From contig CM076277.1 in NCBI GenBank assembly GCA_038380795.1, positions 5,485,501-5,549,500 on the forward strand: DNA of 64,000 bases. The letters are read 5' to 3'. The translations under genes and the position numbers were made by a program. The notes under the pieces were generated by a model. That model worked only from the letters and a program-made list of their open reading frames with translations, was not told the origin of the DNA and ran no database searches. Shown here in pieces: positions 12,001-23,505 of this stretch; the stretch's first letter is position 1, and each line of letters begins with the position of its first letter. Source of the stretch: Pyrocephalus nanus. Its lineage: Eukaryota; Chordata; Aves; Passeriformes; Tyrannidae.

Positions 12001-15000
12001 CCTTCAAAAGTATGTTTGCAGCCATGTACAGCTTGAACCTCTAGAAGAGGGACAGCTTTTCATCTCACTCAGGTCCACAGCAAGGGGCTATTCATGAGCC
12101 ACAAGATCCTTGGGGTAAAGGTACAACATGCAAAGGAATCAGCCAAAGGTTTTCTCATGCACAGGAGAGATTCCCCCCAGCCCTGGAGAAGGGGCTGCCT
12201 GGCAGTGGGAGATGCAGGCACACTTGCTCTGCTGCCTTCAGCCTCCCTGGCCAAGCAGCATCTTCTCCTCTCCCTGAAGCCCATGTGTAGAAGGGGCTCT
12301 GCCCCTTGCCATGGTTTTGTTTGAAGCAAAGTTACTGCCTTATTAGACCCTCATTTAGCAAAAATAACAGTGTGAATAGGCCGAAAAACTGGTCTCTGGA
12401 ATTGCCCCCAGGGCTCTGGGCAAGTCACACAAAAGGAATGGGTCTTCAGATTGCTTCACTTGGGACAAAGATACCCGTCATTAGCTGGTACTGAACACCA
12501 CCCAAAATTGCTCCTATGACTGATAAAGACGTACAATATGGGAGGTGAGGGCAAAGGCAGGGCCTGTGCTGGCTGGACAGGGCGTTGGTTGGTCCCCACC
12601 GATTTCCTGTAACCCGAAGGGCTCCACTTCTCCTTTCCTTCTCAAGGCTTTTGGCTAACAGGAAAACTGCCTCTGTGCCTTGTTTGGACACTGATTGCTG
12701 CGCACAGGCCAGTTGCACAAGTGTTAAGGGTACCTCTAGTACCTTAATCTGCCCCCTCCCTCATTAGATGTGTGCTCATTGCCTCTTTTCCTTCCCCTTC
12801 TTCATTTCCTTGCTGTTGCAGAAGAACAAACACCAAGTGAGTGGGGAAAGCATCCAGAAAGGAACTTCAGACAGGGAAGCATCCAGTGGTCCCTCTGCTC
12901 TGGGCAACATTTACGGAACCTGCTGTTCATCAGAGATGCACTTTCTCAGTGCAGTGTCACACATCCCCCGTTGCTGCCTATTACTTAATCTTTGCTTCCT
13001 CAAATAGCACCCAGCATTGGGTAACAGGTTTCCTGAAGGTGACAGAAGCGAGGAAAAGATAGCACTTCAATGACAAAACTGAAATGTTTGTCACTTGACC
13101 CATGTCCACTACTGAAAGAAGAAAGAAGTGGCCGAGTAGGTTCTAGTGGATGTGAACTGGATTCAGCAGAACTTGCCAAGTTCTGCACAGGCTCAACCCT
13201 TTCCTGAGGTCCCTCCTCCTCTTACCTCTCTGCCTTCCTGAGATCACTACACACAAACAAGCCAACCTCCCAAGTAAAGGATGTTATGTTTTTCCATAAG
13301 TGACGAACCATTTTGGGTCTGTCTCATTGTGGGACAGTTAGCTCAAGAGGGAGAGTATTAGACAACCAGGAGATATTAGACAACCAGACAAATAACAATT
13401 TTATCCTGAAAAAACTCCATTGAGAACAGGCTCAGTAGCCTGTTTCTTATCACTGATGACAGAGGACCAATAAACAGCTGGCATTTTTTGTGCTCCTGAA
13501 TTGAGATTTAAACTTTCCCAAAGTGCTTTGACTCGCAGGATGTTATTAATCCATAGAAGTGCTCTGTGTGGGTACAAATCTTCCTGGTCCAGGGCTTGTA
13601 GATTAGGAAGCTCCAGGACTTTCCTGGGTGACAAGGAAATTCAAGGCAGAAGTGGACATTGCCCTTGGTCTATTTGACATTCAAAATGCCAAACATATTT
13701 TCCAGATGAAGCATTAATTTGTGGACCTATATTCCAAATCCCAATCTTAATTCCACCAAAGTCATACTTCTGATTTGTCAAATGAATTTCACCAGGAAGG
13801 TTGGGGAATATGAAGACAAAAATGTTGAACATCTGGAAAGCAGGAACATGCAGGTTCCTGTGAAGGTCTGGAAGAAAAACAAAACCAAAAAAATCACTGG
13901 GACTGGGACTGGGATCTCTTGGGACTCTCTGCTGCCACTCTTTTTAGATTTTCTGTTTACCATCTGACCCCTGTTTTACTTCCTTAGCTTTTTAATATCA
14001 AGAAATGGAGCCCTCAGAAGCAGTGAGCATTGACAAAGGGATGGAGGAGATTCATCCCACACGGTGCCTTTGGTGCCACTTCCTGCACTTCCCCAGCTTC
14101 CAGGGACCAGATGTCCCACCCGGAATGCCACATTCTGCTTGGTGTCACTGATTCCCACAGGAAGGGGCTCAGTGTGCTCTCCTGTGGTGACTTTACAGTG
14201 AACTTTGTGTCCCTTAGTAAAAGAAGAAAACCCTATTCTGACAATATAAGTGTGCACTCTACATTTAGAAGAAAATTATTTTTCTCAAGCTTTTCCAGCA
14301 CAACAGTTTACAGAAGTGTATTGGAAGGCTGAGGACCATTAAGTGCATGAGATGCACATGCACTAAGAATACATGGAAAATTTCTTTTTTATCTGGAAAC
14401 ACATGGAAAAGGTGCCACACCAACCATTAGAATGGTTTGAAGGACACGTTGGTTCCTCTGTGACAGCAACAGTAAAGGAGGGATTGAACAGCGCATTTCC
14501 ATCCGGACACACAGCAAGGGAACTCACTGCCAGGAGGTCCAGCAGCAAAGGCTGACCCCAGGCCAGAGATAATCTGTGCCAATTCACCCCAGACATCAAC
14601 TCGGCTCTGTTTTAAATTCCTTTTCCCCAGCAGACAGGTCTGGCAAGAAAACAGCACATTTAACAGAAAAAAGAAAGGGTGAATTTTGAGCAGATGTGAC
14701 AGAAAACATTGGATCGGGGTTCTTTCTTCAGTCCAACAGCCACAGGGGGCTTTGAGGAAGTGGGAAAAGGACATCTATACTCTCAGGAGGGCTATGGAAA
14801 GGGAAGCATTGAAGGCATCTGGAGTAGCAAACTCTCTTATGCAGAAAAGCCCCTTGGTTTCCAGCAGCTCTAGGAGGAAGAGGGAAGCATTTAAAAGCAC
14901 ACAGCTTTTAGTTCCTTGCACTTATTCATCAAGAACATCTTCCCAAACTTCAGAATCCAGAGTCTTATAATGTTTTCTATTAGCAACCCTGGGAATGGTG

Positions 15001-15871
15001 CATTGTACAGCAGCCAAAGCCACAGGAGAATAAAGTGAGTTTCACCAACAGGAGTAAATATGAAGTAGCCCTACCAGCCAGCCACAAATCCGAGCAGCTG
15101 TTTGATATTTTTCTTTGGCATGTATTTTCTTGGATATGAGACACCTTCATCTTCCTAGCCCCAAATGAAAGGAGGACAGAACACACTGTGCCTATTGTGG
15201 GCCAAACCCTCAGTATCAGCTTCCCTCCCTTCACACCAACAGAGCTGTTGAGGTTGGTGCAGACTTGGACTCCCACCAGCCTCTCACACATCTATGGCAG
15301 AGCTGTGCTTCAGCAGATAACACAGCTCTGAACACTCAGGGTTTGCAGTCTACAAGGAGGCAGGATCAGCTGTTAATGAGGATACTGCACAAGGGCCTGT
15401 GGGTTTTTAAATTAACTTCTAGATTTAGAACAGATTTTCCCAATATTCAAGGCTCTGGGGAGACAGCAGTTGGCAATATAACTTGGAATCCCTTCAAACT
15501 AATCCTTCAAATATCTATGGCTCTCTGACAGATTTAGTTTGGATCAGTATTGCCTTTTAGATACAGCAACAAGAGACCGTAACGCCTAAACTCGTTAATT
15601 CCTACACAAACAGGTGGCTTTTTTACATCAACTTCAGTAGAAAGACTTCTTAGGTTTAAAGACTCAGTATGCAGATTTATTTCTTATATTCCTGTTGGCC
15701 AAAGAGGAAGCTGTCGGATTATTTGCATTTTTGTTACTGCTTTTGAAAACATCGAGACCTTGCTTAAACAGAAGTCAGGTCTGTCTTTCAGCTACTGAGA
15801 CTCATGATGCCAGGAATACAAAAATACAGATCTATACTTGAGGACACATCCAAGATCTAACATCTTTTGGC
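9011..15871. other. unique non-coding sequence
   Basis: No gene or well-preserved repeat is recognised. A strong donor GAG|GTGAGT at 9915 is preceded by a weak acceptor (TTTTTAAGCAG near 9823) and about 90 nt open in one frame; an exon is possible but the acceptor is poor. Small imperfect duplications occur at 13354-13388 (TATTAGACAACCAG twice) and at about 13897-13914 (TGGGACTGGGACTGGGAT). The rest looks like unconstrained or weakly constrained intergenic/intronic DNA. Confidence 0.5.
12822..12836 (+). other. candidate 15-nt microexon
   Basis: A very strong acceptor, with about 40 pyrimidine-rich bases ending in TTTCCTTGCTGTTGCAG, is followed after only 15 nt (AAGAACAAACACCAA) by a strong donor GTGAGTGG. 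The 15 nt form five codons and can be inserted without shifting a frame. TGC-containing words just upstream of the AG are typical of neural microexons. No flanking constitutive exons can be assigned, and the two sites may belong to different exons or to none. Confidence 0.15.
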
Positions 15872-16099
15872 CTAGAAAATCGGCAGGAAGGAGTAGTAAG
15901 AGGTCATCTTGCTCATCCCAACAGCTCTGGTTGCTGTTGTGAATGCCTGCTCAGGAGCTGAGCCAGGTCTGTTCGTGCGCTGCAATCGCTCTGGCAGGAT
16001 CTTGGCAGCATTTCCAAAGCTATTAATTAGCAAATTACTCATCAGTGGAGCTGGGTCATCCATGGTCTGATGCCCCGTTGACCCTGCTGAATTATTTTC
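15872..16099 (-). other. candidate terminal coding exon, unassigned
   Basis: On the minus strand the acceptor CATTTTATTTACAG is followed by 75 codons in phase 0 and a TAG at 15874-15872. The peptide has balanced composition (MDDPAPLMSNLLINSFGNAA lies about residues 13-32, followed by a basic LPERLQR patch) and ends in an aromatic-rich tail, YYSFLPIF. It reads more like protein than most open frames here, but I recognise no family. No AATAAA follows closely on the minus strand and no upstream partner exon was identified, so it may be chance or part of a non-coding transcript. Confidence 0.2.
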
Positions 16100-16180
16100 C
16101 TGTAAATAAAATGCCATTGGTCTCCATGGGACAGACTTTCCCCCCTTCATTTTCACGGTCAGAGCAACTACTCAAAATGG

Positions 16181-16210
16181 TATAAAAACACCTGCTCAGC
16201 ACTGAGCAGG
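16181..16210 (+). promoter_or_regulatory. TATA-like box abutting perfect palindrome
   Basis: TATAAAA (16181-16187) is followed within three bases by CCTGCTCAG-CA-CTGAGCAGG (16191-16210), a perfect inverted repeat with 9-bp arms. The palindrome contains TCAGCA and TGCTGA words on opposite strands, as in half-sites of MAF recognition elements. There is no CpG enrichment. TATA boxes by chance are common, so promoter activity is only a possibility; a + strand start would fall near 16212. Confidence 0.25.
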
Positions 16211-18640
16211 CAAACCAGCCTGGAAGTGAGTCTTTCCATACAGCCTTGATACCACGTGTGTGCCATGGAGAGAAATGGATTAAACATTTGGGTAAATGTG
16301 CCAGTGCATCTGCAGGCTGCTGCAGCCTTGGGCGTTGGACTGGAGTTTGTTCAGAGGGGAAATGCTGACAAGGACACTGGGATTTACTCCCTGCTTATTT
16401 CAAAAGGGAAGGAGGACTTTTATCTTCTACCTGATGGGCAGAAGGATTGATCTTGCACTAGCAGAGCTGGGTAGCACACGCAGCTGGCAGCGCGTTCCGT
16501 TTACCATACTGAGAGCGCAGCCAGGATCCAAAGCTGAGCAAAATTTCACTTATACAACTGGTGGTTAATTCTGTGCCAGCAGCAATTAGCTTCTGTAAAG
16601 AGTTTATAACAAGAAACCACAAAACAGTTTTATTCTGATGAAACTGATGGGGAAAAGCCATGTGCGTCTGTCCATGGGGTGTAAGCTCCGAGGCTTGGCA
16701 GGAGAATTGAGGCTCAGGCTTCCAGGCCAAAGGCAAACAATGCTTCCCTGAGCTTGGAGCAGCTTCCTTTTTAATACTGCTTGTATTGCAGCAGCATCTC
16801 TAGGCCTAGCCAGGGAGCTGGGCTGCTGCTGTTATGAATGAAGCAGCGAAACAGAGGCAGGACCTTACTCCCAAACAGGCACAGTCTGGGGCCCTGATGT
16901 GGCCAACACTGATACAACACAGCTAAATCCTTAGTACATTTATGCCAAGGAAATTTCTGTGAAAATTACAGGATCAGGGTCTTCCTAATTAATAATAAAA
17001 CCAGCTACTAAACGATATTGACCTTAAAAGAGAAGAGAGTGTATGTTTAACTCTGCAGCTGGGACAAGTTGTTACAATTTTGGTGGGATCACAACCACTT
17101 GTAAAACTAAAGCAACTGCTCCTAGTTTTTATCATAGATTCTTGAATTCATCTGTACTTGGATACATCTGTATTCATATCAAAAGTATGCTGCAAGTGGG
17201 ATTCTGTTCTTCCTGGCATCAAAAGAGGCTGACTGCACTAAGCACTGGGCAAATATGGAGCTCCTTATCTTACAGTGGGAACAGATAAAAGGAGAGAAGG
17301 GAGAGGAGCCACGAAGCTAACTCCAACTAACTGCCTGTGGCCACACAACAGAAGGACACTGGGAAGAGAGACAAGGTCACCTATGTGTCATGGTTGTCAT
17401 TAAAATATGTCAACAGTCGATCCTACAAGAAGAAATGAGCACATAAAAATACTTTCTATAATGCAGGTTTCTTGGGGAAAGCCTACTGAAAAACAGGTTC
17501 TCGCCAAACTTGGAGAGGAGAACTCGAAAGCACACTGGATAAGGGAGAGTCAGTGTTATCAAGGCTGGCAACTCCCAGTAGAGGAGCTTCAGGAAGAGAG
17601 TGTGACTGGGCTGCACTGGGGCACAAACTCTCTACTCTTAGGGCTGCACGATGGAGATTGCACAAGCAGCTCCTCCTGTGACCCTGCCAGAGGAGTGATC
17701 ACACAGCCAGCCCCGCCAGGGGGTTCATCAGAACTCACTGCAGGATGCAACAATGGAGTTTTATTGCCACTGCCTAAGAAACCACGTTTTTAGAATTCAT
17801 TTTCTCTGAGCATGACAGCTTGGGCACCTGCACTGCCTTTGTGTAAGACATGATGGGGTGAATGGGGAAATACCAGCCCTCCCTTCTGCTCCCTTGACTC
17901 ACCTCTCTCCAAGGAGATGAGGTAAGTGCTAGGCTGGTCCATAGCAAGGCACTGAGTGACAAAAGAATAACATCAAAGCTCAATATTTTCAGTTCTGTCC
18001 CACAGACCCTCAACCTGCCACACTAAAACAAACACATGGCTGAGGTTCTCTGAATAGACCACCCTGCAAAGATAAAAGTGCAAGAGGAGCTGGTTTCTTG
18101 AAACTATTGTGCATTTGCATCAAAAATGGGGGAAGGAGCGACTGCAGCATGTGCTGATTTACCTGTGCTGAGCTAACACAGCTTGGTAAAAGTGGCAGCC
18201 AAACTGTGGCAATGTGTGTTTAAAAGCCAAAGGATGGACACAGAGTCTCTGGAGTTTATAGTCTGGTTCCCAGCGTATTAAAGCCCTCTCGGCTGCACAC
18301 CTGGGGCTGTTACTATTCCTGCTCATTAGACTCAGCTGGCAGAGATATTTGTGCACATTCCACAAGAGCATGTTCATTTTCCTGGGTGGATTACGTGCAT
18401 GCAGGGGAAGATATGCTAAATGTCTCCCAAAGTGCAGAAGGGACAGGGCAGTTCATCCCAGCAGTGCAGAAGTAAGGAGTTTAGCAGTTCCATGGTGGAG
18501 CAGAGTACAGCAGCTCACCTCACCATTTCATGGAATCAGCTCTGGCATTGTCCAAAAAAAAAAAATTCTTCCCTTGAACTTGTAATAACTTTACCATAAC
18601 TTCTGTATACAGGCACCTTTCTTAGTACAAAGAGGAAGTG
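16211..18640. other. unique non-coding sequence
   Basis: I see no gene, RNA gene or clear repeat. The open frames here, including a 128-codon one at 17407-17793 on the + strand, have no recognisable domain and overlap antisense frames. Confidence 0.5.
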
Positions 18641-18790
18641 GGCAGTGTGGTGAAGTAAATGTTGATTGACTACTCAGGAGATATGGGTTCAATATTTGGC
18701 TTTTTCCTGACCAAGCTTTATCACCAGCTCTCTCAATACCACTCAAATTATTTCCCCTCCTTCTACTTTTGTTTCTTTTCTCGCTTTTGT
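18641..18790 (+). repeat. probable MIR/CORE-SINE remnant
   Basis: The stretch contains GCAGTGTGGTGAAGTAAATG, then CTACTCAGGAGATATGGGTTCAATATT-like text matching the MIR 'gagtcaggagacctgggttc' block, then ACTCAAATTATTTCCCCTCC in the place of 'caagtcacttaacctctc'. Order and spacing agree with MIR in sense orientation, but divergence is large. It is followed by a short ATTC run at about 18790-18806. Confidence 0.5.
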
Positions 18791-18806
18791 TCATTCATTC
18801 ATTCAT

Positions 18807-20161
18807 GCTGTAGTTTCCCCTGACATGTTTATGACATAGCAACAGGGTCCCAGACTTAGTCTGAGATTTTGGGCATGGCCGTGGCAGAAATAAACAGTAA
18901 TTCAAATTTGATACTGTTGTTTCTTGGAGTATACGTGATCCCTGCCAATTTGAAAGAGCACAAAAAAATAGCTTTTGTTTTCCTACAGTCTCGTGTGTCT
19001 CCTGAGAGGAGCAGGGGATTAGATTGCTGGGTTCTGTACAAGTGCTCAGAGCAGAAAGGTTGGGATTCAGGACTCTGCTGATGACTTGTACTGCTGTTCA
19101 TGGTCACCCCTGTGCTGCTCCCTTCCCTCACAGCAGCACTGCACAATCTTCCACAATTTGTCAATGTTGCAAACATACTCCAACATGCACATGGCCCTAT
19201 AAGCCAAGCAAGGAAGTGACTTTATGTGACAGCACTGGACAGAGAAAGGCTGGTCCTGGACCATTAGTCATTGGCTTATTGCTATCAGATTTTACTAACA
19301 AGAGGTGGCACTGATACCTTGTTGTTCTGAAGCTACTAGAAAGTGATGCCAAAGCCCAAACCTACTGCATTTCCTTTTAACATCAGCCAAGAGATCGGAA
19401 TTAAAAAAGATGTATAATTAGAAAAGATTTAACAGGAAACTGAAGAGAACCTCTAATCATTGTAACCCTGGACTTTATTCCAAAAACAAACTAAACCAGA
19501 CAGGTTTTATCCTTGATATGTTCTAAACAGTGTGCCCTTACGTGTGGTCCCAGTGAGTGTCCTAAGTAAGCGGGTAAGGAAAGGAAGGCAAGGAGCAGCT
19601 GATGTCAGAGTCCCTAAAGGTATGGAACAGGCTTATCACACATCTTCAGCTTCTAGCAGAGAGGAAGGGCTCCATGTCTTTATCCCGCTGGAGGCATTCT
19701 GCTTGTGGGAAGGGAGCATCTTCAGTGCTATCTCACGAAAGGCACTATGCTCCTGGGAGGGATCATTCTGCCTGTCAGGAAACATCAGGGTTAGCTGGGG
19801 GGAACAAGATCATCCTGCACCATGCAAGGGAGGCTCCTGGTTCAGCCCTCAGTGAGAGGGAGGGATCAGCCCTTGCCCCCCAGTAACCTCCTCCAGCCCA
19901 GTGTGGTCATATCCCAGTCCTCCAGCAGGAAGAATGGACCATCCTTCAAGGAGAAAGGCACAGACACAGGCAGAATAGATAAACCTGAGCACAGATTTTG
20001 GTTACAAAACCACTAAATGTTCTGCTGACTTACAAGCTTGAAATAAACTATGTGGAGCCACTGGGTTCAGCTCCGGCAAGAAAGGGGCCCATGGACTGTG
20101 TATGGGCCTGTCTCATGACATTAGTCCAGTACTTAAGGCATGTTCCTCTTTCTTATTGCAG
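18807..20161. other. unique non-coding sequence
   Basis: Nothing recognisable is seen in this stretch beyond short chance open frames. Its right end carries the acceptor for the exon candidate at 20162. Confidence 0.5.
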
Positions 20162-20243
20162 CTGCTTGCTAAAAAAGCCCAACACCTAGCCCAGATTTTG
20201 GAAGAGGCACAGAAGAGACCAATGCTGAGAGCTCCAGCACCAG
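20162..20243 (+). other. candidate internal exon, helical peptide
   Basis: A good acceptor (TGTTCCTCTTTCTTATTGCAG) is followed by 82 nt open in only one frame, then donor CAG|GTCAGC, which is weaker than consensus. The encoded stretch, LLAKKAQHLAQILEEAQKRP plus a short AP-rich end, has the heptad-like pattern of a charged amphipathic helix or coiled coil, unusual among the frames in this window. I do not recognise the protein. The downstream strong acceptor at 20942 does not continue this frame without a further exon. Confidence 0.22.
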
Positions 20244-23200
20244 GTCAGCATTGCTGTGAGCTCCCAAGCTCAATCTGCTCTGCAGGTCCTGTGAAAGGCT
20301 CAGAGCTGACAGGGACAATCCACACTGGTCCCAGCAGAGTGGGTTTCTTGCAGGAGTGACCATTCCATTGCAGGCTCAGGGTGTCTGCAGGCTCTCTGTT
20401 GCTCTGTGGTGCTGCTGGCACTGCAGCCTGATGACTGACACGAGGAACAGGCAGGGGGACCAGCTGGTCACTCCTCTGTCACCTGCATTGTGCAACATGT
20501 GTCCGGGACTTTACTGCTGGATTTCATTATCCTCTTGCTAAGATGTATCCCTGTGCAGGAAGCAGTTTTTGGAATAGAGGGGGAATGATGCTGAAAATAA
20601 TTTGAAAAGAAAAGAGGGCTAAAATATACTGTCACGATGTTTCTGAGTAAATAAAGATAAGAGAGATGGAAGCTCCTCTGGCAGGGACATTAGCAAATTT
20701 GCCTCAGCAAATTAGTTTAGCTCTAGAAAATTGACATGGAACGGAAACAAGACATTCAAAGCAAGGATGTGCTTTTACTAGGCACAGAGCCGAAGTTATT
20801 TGAGAAAAAAAGAAGTGGAGTTGGTTCCAGAGTAGCTAATTCATTTCTCCTTATCTTCCCTTGGCAGAGGCTAGCTGCTTAAAGACCACTTGATGTATGC
20901 CTGCTGCTTCCTCCCCTCTCCCCTCATGTGTTTGCCTTGCAGAAAACAAGAATTAGCTCTGTTGCAAATGACTCCAGCTCCCGGTGGGCTGCAGAGAAAC
21001 AAATCGCAGCTCATCGGGTGCCCGTGTGAACCCGGCACTGCAGAGCACACGGCAGCACTTGCCCTTGCTCTCAGTTCAGCTCTGTGCTAAAACATTTGCT
21101 GGAATACAAATGCCAGTTCAAACCAATTTTTTTTCCATTACATTTGTGTGTTGATAACAGGCCCAGTAAACATGGATACACTGTCACAAAACACTTCCCA
21201 AGTGTAGCGAAATTTGCTTAGCGAAACTCAAACTGCCTCCCAGCCTCACTGCCTGAATGACTTTGTTGTGGTGAAAGCCCGCTGCAAATTTCAGGGAGAT
21301 ACTGAAAACAAAGGGTTTGATATCTGCAAAGTATAACACATCTTCTTATTCTCTGGCAGTCAAACATTTTCTCAGCAGCTCATTTAGCAGAGCCAGTATT
21401 ATGTGGACAGAGATACCAGAACATCCTGCTGGACCATTTTGTCATAAAATGACTGTCTGTACTGATATTTAAAACAAAGTGGTCCCTGTCTCTTACACTT
21501 TATAGTTTAAGTTTCAAACATGTCAGGGTTAAGGCTTTGGCCAAGCTGGAAATCAAGCTGGGTTAACCTTGCAACTTGAGGCTCAGCAGCTCTTCCAGGT
21601 CTGAGCTGTGCAGACATCAAAAAGCTCTGCAGTGATGTAGAACTGGTGAATAATAAATACTCTGTGATAACTTTAAGCTGCTGCTGTTATCGTCCTCCTT
21701 TGGCTGCTCTGTGTGAGGACATCCTCTGTGTTCCTTTATGCCTCTTTCTTTGGCCATTCTGTCCCATCAAGTCAACCTTTGCATGTCTCTTGCTGCAGCT
21801 CTTGTCCACGTGTGGGAGCATGGACTGCTCAGAGTTCTACAGCTTGGTTTTCCCAGAGTCCCAGAAAAGAGGTGAGGATTCCTGCCAGAACACACCTACT
21901 CTTTGCTTCCTAACTGTTCAGCCTGGCACATGCCAATTAGGCCCGATATTTCCTCTGGATGTTTCCCTAGATTTTTGGAAGAGGAGGAAAAGAAGCTGAC
22001 TCAGCCCACTCCTCCTAGTTTATGCTGAACTGACCATATGTCAGTGCAGATGATGTGAACTCAGCCTCTGGTTTTACAGTTTGGTCATTTCCAATGAATT
22101 TCCAATAACCCCTCAGAAAACTTCTGCATTGTTCACAGCTCTAAGCTCCTTATTTATTTTTCTCTATTATCACCTTTTATTTTGTCATCCCTTCAAACAG
22201 AGGCTGATTCTACTACATTTGTTTGGCAACAAACTGAGTACATCTCCAGGATTAAATAAAACTAAGTATTTACAATCACCTGGGACACAATCTTCAGCAT
22301 TTTAAGAAAAGCACAGTGGTGATTACCTTTGAGTTGCGAGTTGGAGAAGTGGCAGATTGTGCTACAACAGCAGCATTCGTGGATGACTCCTCAGTGGAAA
22401 ATCTGGGTTGTCAGCTTATTGCGAGCATCTGTTACGCCACTGGCAGTGACATTTCAAAGTATTAAGCCCAGTTGGTAAGTTACTATTTTGGAGCAGAAGT
22501 ATAAATTCAGCACACTTTCATCCAAACCAGAGCATGCATCCAGCAAGCTGGAACTTGATGTCAGCAGGAAACATTTGTACCATAAACACAAACATGCAAC
22601 AGGAGAGAGGTCGGTGTCATTCTTTTGGTAACCCAGGACTGGGGAGGCTGGGGGCAAGACAGTGTTTCCTACTGGCTTTCTGCACAAAGAGACAAAAGGG
22701 AGAGGCCCATGTGTACAAATCAAAACCTGATAGTGACCTTGCCATGTGGGGTCTCAGGTGGGCAGCATCTTTCCCAGAGGTGAAAGAACTGAACTGTTCA
22801 TGGAGAACGTGTTAGTTCAGCCCTACAAGCTTTGAAATGTATAGACTGGCAGAGGTAAGTGAGCATGAAATCAGTTCTGTTAACCTCATGGCTGCAGCTC
22901 CTCGTGCCAGGAACACTCAAGAACATTCCTGCCCAGTGACAGCACACCGAGCCTGGGAGTAACCCAAGGGCAGAACAGCAACAAACAGTGCAGTCACTGC
23001 AGCCTCGGTGTGAAACGGTTAAAAATACTTGAGTCACGTCTTTTCAAGAATTGAAGGACTAGCTGTGAAAAGCCGTGCTGACTTCCAGGGAAGCAGGCTG
23101 TAAACAACACAGCAGAACTGAGGACAGGGCTGGTGTAATATATCTGACGGGTACAAATCCTCCTCCTGGCCAGCGTCGGGCGAGGGGCTTGTCAAAAAGG

Positions 23201-23303
23201 CATGTGCAGCTGTTCCCTTCTCAGGCTGTTTACTCTGCACGAGGATTTACCATCTGTGCAGCAAAACAATGCACACACCAGGAATCAGTGCCTGTCAGAT
23301 GGA
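20244..23303. other. unique non-coding sequence
   Basis: No named gene. A strong acceptor with a long pyrimidine tract (CCTCCCCTCTCCCCTCATGTGTTTGCCTTGCAG in pieces, AG at 20941-20942) opens a 28-codon frame to TGA or a 48-codon frame to TAA, with no matching donor. A perfect donor consensus GAG|GTAAGT at 22855 has no convincing open exon before it. A 117-codon open frame at 21646-21999 is cysteine/leucine-rich and looks like chance. Confidence 0.45.
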
Positions 23304-23505
23304 GCGTGGTCTCGTGGCTGAAGCACAGGACAAGCAGTCAGGAGATTTAGATTCTATTTATTGCTTTCCTAGTGGCTCCCACAGCAAATATGGGGAAATC
23401 ACTTCACTGCTTTGTGTCTTGTTTTCCTCCAAGATACTACTTTACCTTATTAGTGGAATGAACACTCTTTGTTTGTGTTTATAAAGTGTATTTTATCTTT
23501 GGATG
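23304..23505 (+). repeat. MIR/CORE-SINE, nearly full length
   Basis: This is the best-preserved MIR in the window. Blocks in order: a promoter-like head (GTGGTCTCGTGGCTGAAGCA), GTCAGGAGATTTAGATTCTATT, AAATCACTTCACTGCTTTGTGTC, and a tail TTTATAAAGTGTATTTTATC that matches the 'tgtaaagtgctttgagatctttgg' end typical of sauropsid copies. The identification is from memory of the consensus; edges are approximate. Confidence 0.72.

Noticed and set aside
20050..20085. tRNA B-box-like GGGTTCAGCTCC
   Set aside because: No A box at the right spacing and no cloverleaf arms.
22780..22860. Exon ending at the perfect donor GAG|GTAAGT (22855)
   Set aside because: All three frames between the plausible acceptor and this donor contain stops; it could only be a non-coding exon, without other support.
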